Shown here in pieces: positions 31,529-38,611 of a stretch of DNA of 40,711 bases. Position 1 is the first letter of the stretch. Each line of letters starts with the position of its first letter. Source of the stretch: a virus; the IMG/VR virus record IMGVR_UViG_3300044630_002419, positions 1 through 40,711 of that record; one strand, given 5' to 3'. The position numbers were made by a program, and so were the translations under genes. The notes beneath the pieces were generated by a model. That model saw only the letters and a program-made list of their open reading frames with translations, ran no database searches and had not been told where the DNA came from.

Positions 31529-31812
31529 CGGATAATGCCGTTTAAGCGGTCCGCTACCAGCTGGGCGTAGCCGGCGATGTCATGCCATGAGTCGGCATGG
31601 TCGGCATCGCCATTGATGATTCTGGCGATTTTGTGGCAGATCATGTCCAGAGCTTCCTGCTGATCATCAGCAAGGGTTGGCTTGTGGGGAGCACAGATGA
31701 GCTGATGACTGCGGATGACGCGCTTGAGGTCTTGGGTGAGTTTGGCGTGTGTGGAGAAGATGCCATAGCGAGTGCCACGTTCTTCCAGCGTTGCGGTGAT
31801 GTCAGTGGTCAT
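31525..31812 (-). CDS. DUF6378-like phage protein
   Basis: A 95-residue protein with the pattern LEERGTRYGIFSTHAKLTQD, DMICHKIARIINGDADHADS, WHDIAGYAQLVADRL. I recognise the GDxxHxDSWxDIAGYxxL signature of a widespread small phage family known as DUF6378; its function is not established. It is coupled by ATGA to both neighbours. Confidence 0.75.
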   Translation of the reverse strand: MTTDITATLEERGTRYGIFSTHAKLTQDLKRVIRSHQLICAPHKPTLADDQQEALDMICHKIARIINGDADHADSWHDIAGYAQLVADRLNGIIR

Positions 31813-32171
31813 GGCTTGGGCTGGCGCACTTCCCAGAAGCTGGTGGTGGTTAGCGTGGCCTCGCCCAGGGCGACCGATAGTCGTTCTGCCGCCTTGATGG
31901 CCTCGCGCTGTTCGGTGATGTGCTCGGGGTAGGCGTAGGACTTGCGGATGCGGCGGGTGATTTTAAAGTCGTTCCAAACGATCTGCTCGTCTGCCTGACC
32001 CGTTTCCACCAGTTGATCCAGTTCGTCAAGGAGGATTTGGCGTCGGGCTTGGATGGCCTTTTCACTGGCAGCGAGGTGGGTGAGTTCGTCGAGCGTGGCC
32101 TCAAGAGAGGGCGAGGTGGACGAGGAAAGCGATGAGGGTGCAGGAATAGAGGAAGAGGAGGAAGTCAGCAC
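31809..32171 (-). CDS. Conserved phage early protein
   Basis: A 120-residue protein: a Ser-rich N-terminus (LTSSSSSIPAPSSLSSSTSP) and a helical remainder ending KITRRIRKSYAYPEHITEQR and TLTTTSFWEVRQPKP. The C-terminal pattern recurs in phage early regions, but I know no activity. Its first 71 bases overlap the next upstream gene in another frame, so the true start may be further in. Confidence 0.6.
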   Translation of the reverse strand: MLTSSSSSIPAPSSLSSSTSPSLEATLDELTHLAASEKAIQARRQILLDELDQLVETGQADEQIVWNDFKITRRIRKSYAYPEHITEQREAIKAAERLSVALGEATLTTTSFWEVRQPKP

Positions 32172-32280
32172 GGCGTTGTTGGCGGCGGAGTTGTTGCTGC
32201 TTGGCGGCGTGGACGCGTTGCGGTCGGGGGTGATTACGGGTGCGGGAGAAGGCGGGGAGAGATGGGGAGGTGATGGTCAT
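32101..32280 (-). CDS. Small membrane protein, 59 aa
   Basis: The ATG at 32280 overlaps the preceding stop (ATGA). The N-terminal 40 residues are basic (HAAKQQQLRRQQRRAD) and a C-terminal hydrophobic segment follows (FLLFLYSCTLIAFLVHLALS), giving a tail-anchored topology with positive charges inside. No family was recognised. Membrane early proteins sometimes act in superinfection exclusion; that is only a guess here. Confidence 0.5.
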   Translation of the reverse strand: MTITSPSLPAFSRTRNHPRPQRVHAAKQQQLRRQQRRADFLLFLYSCTLIAFLVHLALS

Positions 32281-32444
32281 GGCTTGGGAGTGCAGGAGAC
32301 GATCAGGGCGGTGGGGAATTGCTGCTGGAAGGCGGTGGTGGCCTGGTCGGTGGTCATGCCGGAGGGGGTGATCCACTCAGTGCGCTGCTCGGCGTGACAG
32401 GGGTATGCAGGGCCGATGGGCACGTAGGTGATGAAGTAGGTCAC
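32277..32444 (-). CDS. Small hypothetical protein, 55 aa
   Basis: A GTG at 32444 overlaps the preceding stop and the frame ends in ATGA with the next gene. The product (MTYFITYVPIGPAYPCHAEQ, then MTTDQATTAFQQQFP) looks like a compact alpha/beta peptide. It is unrecognised; tight coupling on both sides supports it. Confidence 0.5.
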   Translation of the reverse strand: MTYFITYVPIGPAYPCHAEQRTEWITPSGMTTDQATTAFQQQFPTALIVSCTPKP

Positions 32445-32608
32445 GCGGGCCTCCAGCCGTGCTGCCAGGCGCGGGTGATCAGGTACTGGCGGTTGTGGGA
32501 GCCGTAGGAGATGCGGTGGTCTTCGAGGAAGTCGAGGGCCTCCTCCTCGTGCAGGTCAGAGGTGATGGCGTCGCCGAGGATGGCCTCGAGGGTATTGGGT
32601 GCGTACAT
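32441..32608 (-). CDS. Small hypothetical protein, 55 aa
   Basis: The start ATG 32608 was chosen because the upstream extension is antisense-like. The product (MYAPNTLEAILGDAITSDLH, ALDFLEDHRISYGSHNRQYL) is likely helical, with a wHTH-like feel but no clear family. The start codon lies inside an operator-like palindrome (32598-32613). Confidence 0.55.
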   Translation of the reverse strand: MYAPNTLEAILGDAITSDLHEEEALDFLEDHRISYGSHNRQYLITRAWQHGWRPA

Positions 32609-32613
32609 GTACC
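32598..32613. promoter_or_regulatory. Variant operator GGTGCGTACATGTACC
   Basis: Two changes from the GGTACGTNNACGTAYC operator consensus. It overlaps the ATG of the 55-aa gene, so bound repressor could block elongation, or the match could be fortuitous. No good promoter surrounds it. Confidence 0.35.
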
Positions 32614-32615
32614 TG

Positions 32616-32738
32616 TCAGGAGCAAAGGGAAGGGTTGCGCTCGGCGGCGGAGAGACTGGGGTGATCAAGCCAGTCCTCGTTGTCGTCTTCGAGCAGGTCT
32701 TCGGGGATGTCGTCGTAGTCGGGGTCGAGCAGGGGCAT
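32616..32738 (-). CDS. Small acidic protein, 40 aa
   Basis: ATG 32738 is preceded by GGAG at a fitting distance. The product (MPLLDPDYDDIPEDLLEDDN, then EDWLDHPSLSAAERNP) is strongly acidic. As the first gene after an operator-controlled promoter, and acidic, it could be a DNA mimic or an antirepressor-type inhibitor; this is speculation from composition and position. Confidence 0.55.
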   Translation of the reverse strand: MPLLDPDYDDIPEDLLEDDNEDWLDHPSLSAAERNPSLCS

Positions 32739-32759
32739 GGGGAACTCCGCTGTCCCCTA

Positions 32760-32788
32760 AGCATAGGGTACGTACACGTATCTGCCAA
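32760..32788 (-). promoter_or_regulatory. Early leftward promoter with operator in the spacer
   Basis: On the minus strand a -35 TTGGCA (32783-32788) and -10 TATGCT (32760-32765) are separated by 17 bases, and the spacer contains the 16-bp operator GATACGTGTACGTACC (32767-32782). Repressor bound there would block polymerase. It drives the 40-aa gene and those beyond. Confidence 0.7.
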
Positions 32789-32795
32789 CAGGGGG

Positions 32796-33425
32796 TCAGA
32801 AGGGGCGGTGCAGCAGCTTGTACAGATCAAACGTGTCTGCCCAGGCGTCCAGGCAGTCTTGGGCCTCAAAGCCCTCGGGGCGCATCTCACCGGGGTAGGA
32901 CCAGAGCACCAGATTGCGGGTCATGGTCAGGATGTAGCGGTCGATCAGGGCCCTGGTGCCAGCACCCAGCTGAGGGCGCACGTCCTGCTTGCTGCTGCTG
33001 GTGCTGCTCTTGGTCTTGAGATCAATGACCCCGTGGCCGCCTTTGTGCCAGCGCACCACCACGTCGAGGGTGCCGGCCCAGTTCTGGCGCATGTCGTAGA
33101 CGCGGTGCTCTGAGCCGATCACGTCGCAGTGCTGCCAGATCTCGTGATCAATCAGGGGGTAGACCCAATCGCCATAGGCGCCAACCTCATCTGCTGATGG
33201 CCGGACCTGAGTTTTGAGCCAGGCTTCCAGGCAGGCGTGAACGGTGTTGCCGCGTGGCTCCCAGATAGGGCGGTACCGCTCGATGTTCTCCCGGTCAGCG
33301 TCGCTGAGGGTGACGGCGCCAATGATCCCGGTGATGGAGATCGGGAACAGGTGGCCGGTATCGGTGCGGGTGTAGGCCCAGGTGTTGGGGTCGTGGGCGA
33401 GGGGGAGGGGCTTGAGCCAGTCCAT
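32796..33425 (-). CDS. PD-(D/E)XK nuclease (phage exonuclease-like)
   Basis: ATG 33425 gives 209 residues; the longer frame enters the repeat tract and is not used. Motifs: GNTVHACLEAWL (His63), SEHRVY (Glu106), AGTLDVVVRW (Asp121) and GVIDLKTKS (Asp135, Lys137), the arrangement of RecB/lambda-exonuclease-type PD-(D/E)XK enzymes. A partner role with the ERF annealing protein is likely: resecting ends for strand annealing. It lies directly downstream of the pentanucleotide tract. Confidence 0.75.
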   Translation of the reverse strand: MDWLKPLPLAHDPNTWAYTRTDTGHLFPISITGIIGAVTLSDADRENIERYRPIWEPRGNTVHACLEAWLKTQVRPSADEVGAYGDWVYPLIDHEIWQHCDVIGSEHRVYDMRQNWAGTLDVVVRWHKGGHGVIDLKTKSSTSSSKQDVRPQLGAGTRALIDRYILTMTRNLVLWSYPGEMRPEGFEAQDCLDAWADTFDLYKLLHRPF

Positions 33426-33439
33426 AGAAGGGAGTGATG

Positions 33440-34020
33440 GGGATTGTTCGTGCCTGCGATGCCATGCCTTGAATCGCCTAATCGGTCCTCGCCCTACCTG
33501 CGTTGCAGTGCCGCGCCTAGCCGGGTCCTTCCCGGCCCATCGGGGCCTTGCCGCGCCTGCCATGTCGAGCCCTGCCAGACCTGGCCAGTCCTTGTCACTC
33601 CGTGCCTGCGGTGCTGCGCCATGTCGTACCTAGCCGCGCCAGGCCATGCCTCACCTTGCCTGCGTTGCCATGCCGTGCCCTGCCGTGCCATGCCTCCCAT
33701 TCCGAGCCATACCTGCGACGCAAAGCCAAACCTTGTCCAGCCTTGCGATGCCTCAACGTGCCTGCGTTGCGATGCCGGGCCCGACCATGCCTAGCCTTGC
33801 CAAGCCTCGCCACGCCTGCGATTCCATCCCATGCCAGGCCCATCGGGGCCTAGCCGTACCTCGCCATGCTTCGCCTCGCCTGCGATTCCATGCCACGCCA
33901 CGCCTTTCCGAGCCAGACCGAGCCCGACCCCGCCTCGCCGTGCCTGCGTTGCCCTGCCGCGCCAAGCCACACCCAGCCAGGCCTTACCCTGCCATACCTG
34001 CGATTCCATGCCATGCCTGA
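33440..34020. repeat. Pentanucleotide-periodic tract with about 54-bp higher-order repeat
   Basis: About 580 bases in which the plus strand repeats GCCNN (minus strand GGCNN) with few breaks. A block of the form CCTGCGNTKCNATGCC recurs ten times, starting near 33453, 33497, 33605, 33659, 33712, 33761, 33815, 33879, 33943 and 33997, mostly 54 or 64 bases apart. Open frames on both strands are by-products of the repeat. It separates two early genes and is not a CRISPR array because no constant repeat/spacer structure exists. Possible roles: origin, recombination hotspot, RNA structure. Confidence 0.8.
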
Positions 34021-34026
34021 GGGGAA

Positions 34027-34551
34027 TCACGCAGCCTTAGCCAACTCTTTGCCTGCCTGGCTCAAAGCCTGATCAGCTTTGGCCACAGCACTGCGGCGAA
34101 CGCTCTGGTGGATCTGCACCGAGTCGGCAACCCGTTTCAGCTCTGACAGCGCACGCTGCGCTTCGCCGAGGCGGGCTGCCGCCGACTTGAACACCAGCTC
34201 GTATTCGTCCAGGTTTTGAACGGCCACCTCGGTGCGCTGGTAGTAGCCCTGTTCAGTGCTGACTGGGTTGGCGCAATGCACAAAGGCCCGGTATTCCTCT
34301 TGCTGGCTGGTGACGACCTTCAGGCTGCGAACGACACGGCGCAATTCGTCCTTGCGCCAGTTTTCAGCAGCGGCGAAGTCGTCCCAAGTGCAGCAGGGGT
34401 GCAATGGCGCATCCTCGGGCCGCGCCTCCTCCAGCATCACGTCAACCGTGATGCCACCATCGCGCTCGCGAATGCGCTCCAGTTCTTCGCCGATGACTTG
34501 CGGATCGGCACTGGGGCGGTAGGTGGGAGTCCAGGAAAAAGTGGTGTGCAT
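34027..34551 (-). CDS. Conserved phage early protein, 174 aa
   Basis: A helical protein with SADPQVIGEELERIRERDGG, EEARPEDAPLHPCCTWDDF and AAAENWRKDELRRVVRSL. This pattern recurs in temperate phages of many hosts near recombination genes; I know no activity. The C-terminal half is a coiled coil rich in Ala and Glu. It begins two bases after the stop of the preceding gene, so the two are probably co-expressed. Confidence 0.65.
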   Translation of the reverse strand: MHTTFSWTPTYRPSADPQVIGEELERIRERDGGITVDVMLEEARPEDAPLHPCCTWDDFAAAENWRKDELRRVVRSLKVVTSQQEEYRAFVHCANPVSTEQGYYQRTEVAVQNLDEYELVFKSAAARLGEAQRALSELKRVADSVQIHQSVRRSAVAKADQALSQAGKELAKAA

Positions 34552-34553
34552 GA

Positions 34554-35180
34554 TCAGAGAACGCGGAACAGACCGTTGCCGACACCAGCGGATGCCTTGC
34601 TGTCGGGACGGCCTTCACCGATTCCGACTTGCATACCCACCCGCGCAATCAGGTTGACCACATCGGTTTCGGTGAGGATGCCGGCGTCAAACTTGATGCG
34701 CAGGTCTGCAGCCCAGGGGAAGTAGGTAGGGCGCGGGCGCAGGTCAATCACGCCGGTAGAATTGCGGCAGGGACTGACCACCATTTGCGGTTCGCCTTTG
34801 GTGATCCGCACCAAGGGGGTCATGTCATCGGCATCAAAGCCGTCTGGTTCCACAAAGATGGCCAGCTTGGCCTTGGTCATGACAAAGCCAGCGGCACGGC
34901 AAGCGCTGATAGCGGCATTACGGAAGGAAGCCGCATGAATGCCATCCCAACCCTCGGTGCTGATGTGACGCGCACCGTTGTAGAGATCCTCAAAGTCTTT
35001 GGCGACACGGTTTTTCCGTGACTTAGCGGTGGAGCCAGCCATCTGCGTGGCCATCATGATCTCTTTGGCCTTGGCTGAAAACTTGTTAATCACTAGGGGC
35101 GAGGTGCCCTCGATCTGCAGCTGAACGATGCGAATGTCCGGCGGTGTGATGACAACCGGGGCAGAAGCGACAGGAGCCAT
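34554..35180 (-). CDS. Conserved phage early protein of unknown function
   Basis: The start ATG 35180 was chosen because the extra 24 residues from a GTG at 35252 are Pro/Arg-rich and unlike the rest. The core (RIVQLQIEGTSPLVINKFSA, GARHISTEGWDGIHAASFRN, KAKLAIFVEPDGFD, QVGIGEGRPDSKASAGVGNG) is mixed alpha/beta with a Gly-rich end, reminiscent of RAMP-like folds, but that is only an impression. It is the first gene after the repressor-controlled promoter at 35315-35344. Confidence 0.6.
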   Translation of the reverse strand: MAPVASAPVVITPPDIRIVQLQIEGTSPLVINKFSAKAKEIMMATQMAGSTAKSRKNRVAKDFEDLYNGARHISTEGWDGIHAASFRNAAISACRAAGFVMTKAKLAIFVEPDGFDADDMTPLVRITKGEPQMVVSPCRNSTGVIDLRPRPTYFPWAADLRIKFDAGILTETDVVNLIARVGMQVGIGEGRPDSKASAGVGNGLFRVL

Positions 35181-35314
35181 GGGAAACTGAGACCAGCCAT
35201 CAGCTGGACGTGAAGGGTCAGTTGGCGGCGAGGGTTCGCGGTGCGGGAACACCGGTCTGAACCCGCCTACATGCGGAGAGCACCAGAGATCCGTAGGGGC
35301 TCAGTGCTGCACGC
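35181..35314 (-). promoter_or_regulatory. Leader of the 34554-35180 gene
   Basis: Between the promoter at 35315-35344 and the ATG lie about 130 bases. They would be 5' UTR, or partly coding if the GTG at 35252 is used. No strong hairpin or Shine-Dalgarno was seen. Confidence 0.4.
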
Positions 35315-35344
35315 ATGGTAACTGGTACGTAGACGTACCGTCAA
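35315..35344 (-). promoter_or_regulatory. Early leftward promoter with perfect operator in spacer
   Basis: Minus-strand -35 TTGACG (35339-35344), an 18-base spacer and -10 TACCAT (35315-35320). The operator GGTACGTAGACGTACC (35324-35339) is a perfect palindrome about a two-base centre and fills the spacer. The -35 overlaps the stop of the zinc-finger gene. Confidence 0.65.
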
Positions 35345-35880
35345 GCGGCAGTGGAATCGGCGCCGCTGCCGAGGATGTTCCCCAGGCTCTGCAGTCGTCC
35401 ACTACCCCGCTGCGTGCCGGCGGCCACCTTCTGCAGGGAGGCTTTCACCTCAGCGATAAACCAGGGCGTTTCGCCGGCCTGGCGGGCTTCGCTCATCAGC
35501 TGCTCCGTCTCCGTCCAGCGGGTGCGCCGCTGCTGGTGCAGCTCACGGGTCACGTCCTTGGACAGGGAGGCGCCCACCGCTTGCGTGCCACTGCTGGTCT
35601 GCACTTGCCGCACGTCGCCGCTGTCTTCGCGAAACCCACCACGGGTGACTTGACCATCGGGCCCCCTAGAGCCGTAGGCCGCCGTACACCAGCAGACCAG
35701 CGCAAGGTCGTGGCCGCCAGAAGGCCGGCCATCGGGGAGCGTGTCGTAATCCGCCAGGTAGTGACGCAGCAGGCCATCCGGGTTCACCAGCAGCCCCGTG
35801 TCATGGCAGGCGTAGCACTCAAAGCGGGGACGGTGAAAAGCCGTATCACGGTGAGAGGCGAGGCGCTTGTGGGTGCTCAT
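35341..35880 (-). CDS. Zinc-binding early protein, possible replication partner
   Basis: A 179-residue protein with FECYACHDTGLLVNPDG near residue 20 and LALVCWCTAAYG near 62, a CxxC...CxC set that could hold zinc. The C-terminal half is helical and charged. It follows directly (shared ATGA bases) the replication-like gene, where phages often encode a helicase loader, so that role is possible; no Walker motif is present. Confidence 0.55.
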   Translation of the reverse strand: MSTHKRLASHRDTAFHRPRFECYACHDTGLLVNPDGLLRHYLADYDTLPDGRPSGGHDLALVCWCTAAYGSRGPDGQVTRGGFREDSGDVRQVQTSSGTQAVGASLSKDVTRELHQQRRTRWTETEQLMSEARQAGETPWFIAEVKASLQKVAAGTQRGSGRLQSLGNILGSGADSTAA

Positions 35881-36500
35881 CAGAAGTCGGGGTGGTTGGG
35901 ATCGCGGATCTCAGTGATGACAGGAATGGCGCAGACGGGTTCCTTCTCCACGAACTGCTGCCAGTAGCCCTTGGCCAGCCAGCGGTGGCACGCAGGGAAC
36001 GGAGCTGCCCAGCCCGTCTCTTTGACCACGCGGGTCTGCTCCATCAGGGCGGCGGTCAACGCCCGCTGCAGTTGCTCGGGTGTGATCTCTTTGGTGGCCT
36101 GCTTCCACTCGGCCAAGGCGGCGGGCTTGGTTTGGCCATTGGCCCGGTGCTGGATGGCCAAGTACTGCTTCCAGAACGCCTCAAACGCAGGCAACGACTC
36201 GGGTGTGGCCTTGCGTGCCCTCTTGGCCTTGGGCTCTGGGGCCTCGGTTGCCGGCAGCTCTGAAGCAGCGTCAGACTGCGTTTCAGGCTCGCTTACAACA
36301 ATACTCTTTATTAGAGAAGTAGATATAGAAGAAGAATAAGAAGAAGAGGGAGCGCCTGGCGACGCTCCCAGCGTACCACGTTGTAAAAGCTGTTCTTCGA
36401 TCAAATAGGCGCAGAACTTAGACAGGGACAGGGATTTGGGCTTTGAGGCGATGAGCTGCTGGACCAGTTCGTCGCTGGTTCGGATGTCGAGTCTGGCCAT
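35880..36500 (-). CDS. RHH-domain replication-like protein
   Basis: ATG 36500 gives 206 residues. Residues 1-40 (MARLDIRTSDELVQQLIASK, LSLSKFCAYLIEEQLLQ) form a ribbon-helix-helix DNA-binding motif. After a Ser/Pro/Glu linker, residues about 110-195 (LPAFEAFWKQYLAIQHRANG, AALAEWKQATKEITPEQLQR, FPACHRWLAKGYWQQF) match the domain seen at the ends of phage replication initiation proteins. It may bind the 21-bp repeats just upstream of its own start and act as origin binder or autorepressor. Confidence 0.6.
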   Translation of the reverse strand: MARLDIRTSDELVQQLIASKPKSLSLSKFCAYLIEEQLLQRGTLGASPGAPSSSYSSSISTSLIKSIVVSEPETQSDAASELPATEAPEPKAKRARKATPESLPAFEAFWKQYLAIQHRANGQTKPAALAEWKQATKEITPEQLQRALTAALMEQTRVVKETGWAAPFPACHRWLAKGYWQQFVEKEPVCAIPVITEIRDPNHPDF

Positions 36501-36507
36501 GGGGGTT

Positions 36508-36581
36508 CCGTCATTTGGCGGGACTGTGCCGGCGGTTCGCCTCCATATGGCGGCAGTGTGCCTCCGTTTGGCGGCAGAGCG
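36508..36581. repeat. Three 21-bp iteron-like repeats upstream of the RHH replication gene
   Basis: Three related 21-base units start at 36508, 36540 and 36561; the last two are directly adjacent. The shared core is CCtCCATATGGCGGCAG, and each contains a short partial palindrome around TTTGG/ATATGG. GCCGGC sites flank them. They lie 8-81 bases before the ATG of a DNA-binding protein, so they are candidate replication iterons or RHH operators. Confidence 0.6.
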
Positions 36582-36599
36582 CCGGCAGTCCGCCGGCAA

Positions 36600-36628
36600 A
36601 AGGTACCGGTACGCAGCCGAACCCGCAA
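36600..36628 (-). promoter_or_regulatory. Possible promoter with weak operator before the replication gene
   Basis: Minus-strand TTGCGG (36623-36628), 17-base spacer and TACCTT (36600-36605). The spacer contains GCTGCGTACCGGTACC (36602-36617), a degenerate match to the repressor operator. It would drive the iteron region and the RHH replication gene. Confidence 0.4.
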
Positions 36629-36632
36629 GGGG

Positions 36633-36839
36633 TCAGTGAAAGGGTCGCCGCACTGGTTGCTGCTGTTGCTGGTCCTGCAGCGAGTTCAGGCCGCACTCCA
36701 GCAAATAGGCCGCCAGGTTGCTGGCCGAACGCCCTTGAAGGTCGGAGACGTTGAGCAGCTCGCGATAGGCCGAGTCGGCGAGAGTGACGCTGATGCGGCG
36801 GGGTCGGCGGCTGACGAGAGCAAGATCTGGGCTTTGCAT
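36633..36839 (-). CDS. Ribbon-helix-helix (Arc/CopG-like) protein
   Basis: ATG 36839 gives 68 residues. RRPRRISVTLADSAYRELLN then SASNLAAYLLECGLNSL is the beta-strand, helix, helix layout of RHH repressors. It is the first leftward gene beside the integrase, in the position of a Cro-like or early regulator. The Gln-rich C-terminus (DQQQQQPVRRPFH) is unusual. It could bind the palindromic GATTACGTAACC at 36872-36883 upstream of its own gene. Confidence 0.7.
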   Translation of the reverse strand: MQSPDLALVSRRPRRISVTLADSAYRELLNVSDLQGRSASNLAAYLLECGLNSLQDQQQQQPVRRPFH

Positions 36840-37123
36840 GAGTCCATCGAGTCCGAACCCAATACCTACACGATTACGTAACCGCGAGTGGAACATCGCT
36901 GCATATCTGCTGCAGCGGTGATGGCCCTGCTGGGGCCGGTGCGGGCTGGCCGAGAGGATGACCCAGGCAGCTCAGGGCGTCCTCTTCAGCTGCTGCACCT
37001 TGCCTCATCCAGTTGCAGCGCTCAGCAATTCCCTCGTCCGGCTTCCGTTGCAGCGCAGGACTTCTGCCCCGTGTTCATATCGCATCCCTTTCTGGTGAAG
37101 GGGATGGGATACGCTCACGCCCT
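36840..37123. promoter_or_regulatory. Divergent intergenic region between RHH and integrase genes
   Basis: About 280 bases without a convincing gene; overlapping frames are shadows. It holds a near-palindrome GATTACGTAACC (36872-36883) on the RHH side and GGATACGCTCACGCCC directly before the integrase ATG, which resembles a degenerate operator. The phage attachment site may also be here, as attP usually adjoins serine integrase genes, but no core could be identified from one sequence. Confidence 0.4.
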
Positions 37124-38500
37124 ATGGCAGAGACGGGCGGCATCATTCGGGTGTCCACCAAGGCCCAGGCCTTGGACAGCGACAGCCCCGCCAATCAGCG
37201 CCAAGTGCTGGCCAGCCAGGGCGCCACGCGTTTCTACGAAGACGTGGGCAGTGGCTACAGCCTGCAGCGCCGGCGCAGTTCCGAGGGCTGGCGCCAGCTG
37301 CTTGACGACATCCAATCCGGTCGGATCGGCCGCCTGCTGGCCACGGATCTCTCCCGTGCCGCTCGCCGGGATGCGCTGCTCAGCGAGCTGATCGAGCTGT
37401 GCGATGCCCATGGCGTAGAGTTCCTCGCCGGTGGCATGGCCATGAGCCACGGCACTGCCCACCAGTGGTACAGCGCCAAGCAGATCGGTCTGGTGGCAGA
37501 GCTGTACAGCCGTGACCTAAGCGACCGCATTCGTAGAGGCCGCCAGGCGGCCCTGGACAGGGGCGTACCGGCCTTTACCTCCCACCACCTGCCGTGGCAC
37601 CTGATGCGGGAGCCAGGCACCCGTCATGGCGTGATCCCACACCCGGAGCGGTGGAACGACGCCCGCCATGTCGTGACCGAGTACATCCATGGCCGCAGCA
37701 GCCTCAGCCAGCTCAGCCGCTGGGTGCATGAGCGGCATGGCCTGATGACCCACCACAGCGCGTTGCAGAAGTGGCTGCGCAGTCCGGTTCTGGAGGGCCA
37801 TTACGCAACGCGGACAGGGCAGATCGTGCTGGCGAGTTGCCTACCGGCCCTGCTGACAGCGGAAGAGGCCACGCTGGTGCGTCGGCGCCTAGAGGCGAAC
37901 CGCAAGCGGAGCGGCAGCACGACATCGCACACCGTCTACGCCTTGACGGGGCTGTGCAGGTGTTTGCACTGCGGCAATGCCATGAGTCACACGACCAGCC
38001 GGCACCGGCCCATTGACAAGGTTCGCCGGTATCTGCGCTGCACCGTGGATCGTGGCTGCCGTGGCTACAACCGAAAGATCCGGGCGGCCGAGCTGGAAGA
38101 GGCGGTCCTGTTCCGCCTGGACCAAGAGCTGCTGGCCCAGCGCTCCGCCAGCACCACCAGTGTCAAGGCCGTCTCACCAGAGGTGGCCAAGCTCCGCCAA
38201 CGGGTTGGGGCCATGGAGGCGCTGCTGGCTGATCTGGACAGCCCCGGCATCCGGGCCGATCTGGCCCAGGCCAAGGCCCGGCTGGAGCAGTTGGAACAGG
38301 ACCAGGGCCCCAGCGCCCAGCTGGTGGATCAGGCCAAGGCCCAGATGATGCGCGGCATCAACGCCTGGATGGCCCGGCCCGATAGCGAGCGCAACGCCGA
38401 CTTGCTGGTGCTGGTGGAACGGGCCACCGTGGACACGACCTGCAGCGTGCAGGGGAGCATCTGGCAAGCGGCCTTGGTGCGCGAGGTGCTGCTGCGCTAG
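37124..38500 (+). CDS. int: Large serine recombinase (integrase)
   Basis: The start ATG 37124 places the catalytic domain at the N-terminus (458 residues): GGIIRVSTKAQ with the nucleophile Ser11, LATDLSRAARRD carrying active-site Arg residues, and YSRDLSDRIRRGRQAALDRG of the long helix. A recombinase domain follows (about 145-260), then a zinc ribbon (LCRCLHCG, Cys278/280/283; Cys306, Cys312), and a coiled coil (LRQRVGAMEALLADLDS). Such enzymes integrate phage DNA at attP/attB without host factors and need a directionality factor to excise. No neighbour is an obvious directionality factor; one of the small early proteins could be. Confidence 0.92.
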   Translation: MAETGGIIRVSTKAQALDSDSPANQRQVLASQGATRFYEDVGSGYSLQRRRSSEGWRQLLDDIQSGRIGRLLATDLSRAARRDALLSELIELCDAHGVEFLAGGMAMSHGTAHQWYSAKQIGLVAELYSRDLSDRIRRGRQAALDRGVPAFTSHHLPWHLMREPGTRHGVIPHPERWNDARHVVTEYIHGRSSLSQLSRWVHERHGLMTHHSALQKWLRSPVLEGHYATRTGQIVLASCLPALLTAEEATLVRRRLEANRKRSGSTTSHTVYALTGLCRCLHCGNAMSHTTSRHRPIDKVRRYLRCTVDRGCRGYNRKIRAAELEEAVLFRLDQELLAQRSASTTSVKAVSPEVAKLRQRVGAMEALLADLDSPGIRADLAQAKARLEQLEQDQGPSAQLVDQAKAQMMRGINAWMARPDSERNADLLVLVERATVDTTCSVQGSIWQAALVREVLLR

Positions 38501-38611
38501 CGAGGGCTACTGCCTATGCAGCTCGTGCATAAAGTCAGTTGAAGCATTGACGCGGCAAGGGTTCCACGTGTGCATTTTTGGGCTTACGGTTGCGGATACG
38601 TATTCGATCCG
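38501..38611 (+). promoter_or_regulatory. Promoter region of the candidate repressor gene
   Basis: TTGGGC, a 17-base spacer and TATTCG (38601-38606) form a fair promoter. GATACGTATTCGATCC (38595-38610) overlaps its -10 and matches half of the early operator, with three mismatches in the other half, so autoregulation is plausible. The transcript would start almost at the ATG at 38612, i.e. nearly leaderless. Confidence 0.4.

Noticed and set aside
33440-34020. CRISPR array
   Set aside because: The repeats are imperfect throughout, there are no unique spacers of constant size, and no cas genes are nearby.
33444-34072. Several overlapping frames of about 70-120 residues on both strands in the pentamer tract
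   Set aside because: A five-base repeat lacking stop codons opens several frames at once; the translations are cyclic Arg/Ala/Gly/Trp or Cys/His/Pro patterns without any real protein character.
35181-35252. N-terminal extension of the 34554 gene from GTG 35252
   Set aside because: The added 24 residues are Pro/Ser/Arg-rich and unlike the body of the protein; ATG 35180 is preferred, although no strong ribosome binding site distinguishes them.
36888-37391. 167-residue plus-strand frame overlapping the start of the integrase
   Set aside because: It lies in a different frame from the integrase, has a Ser/Cys/Pro-rich composition and would hide the integrase promoter region.
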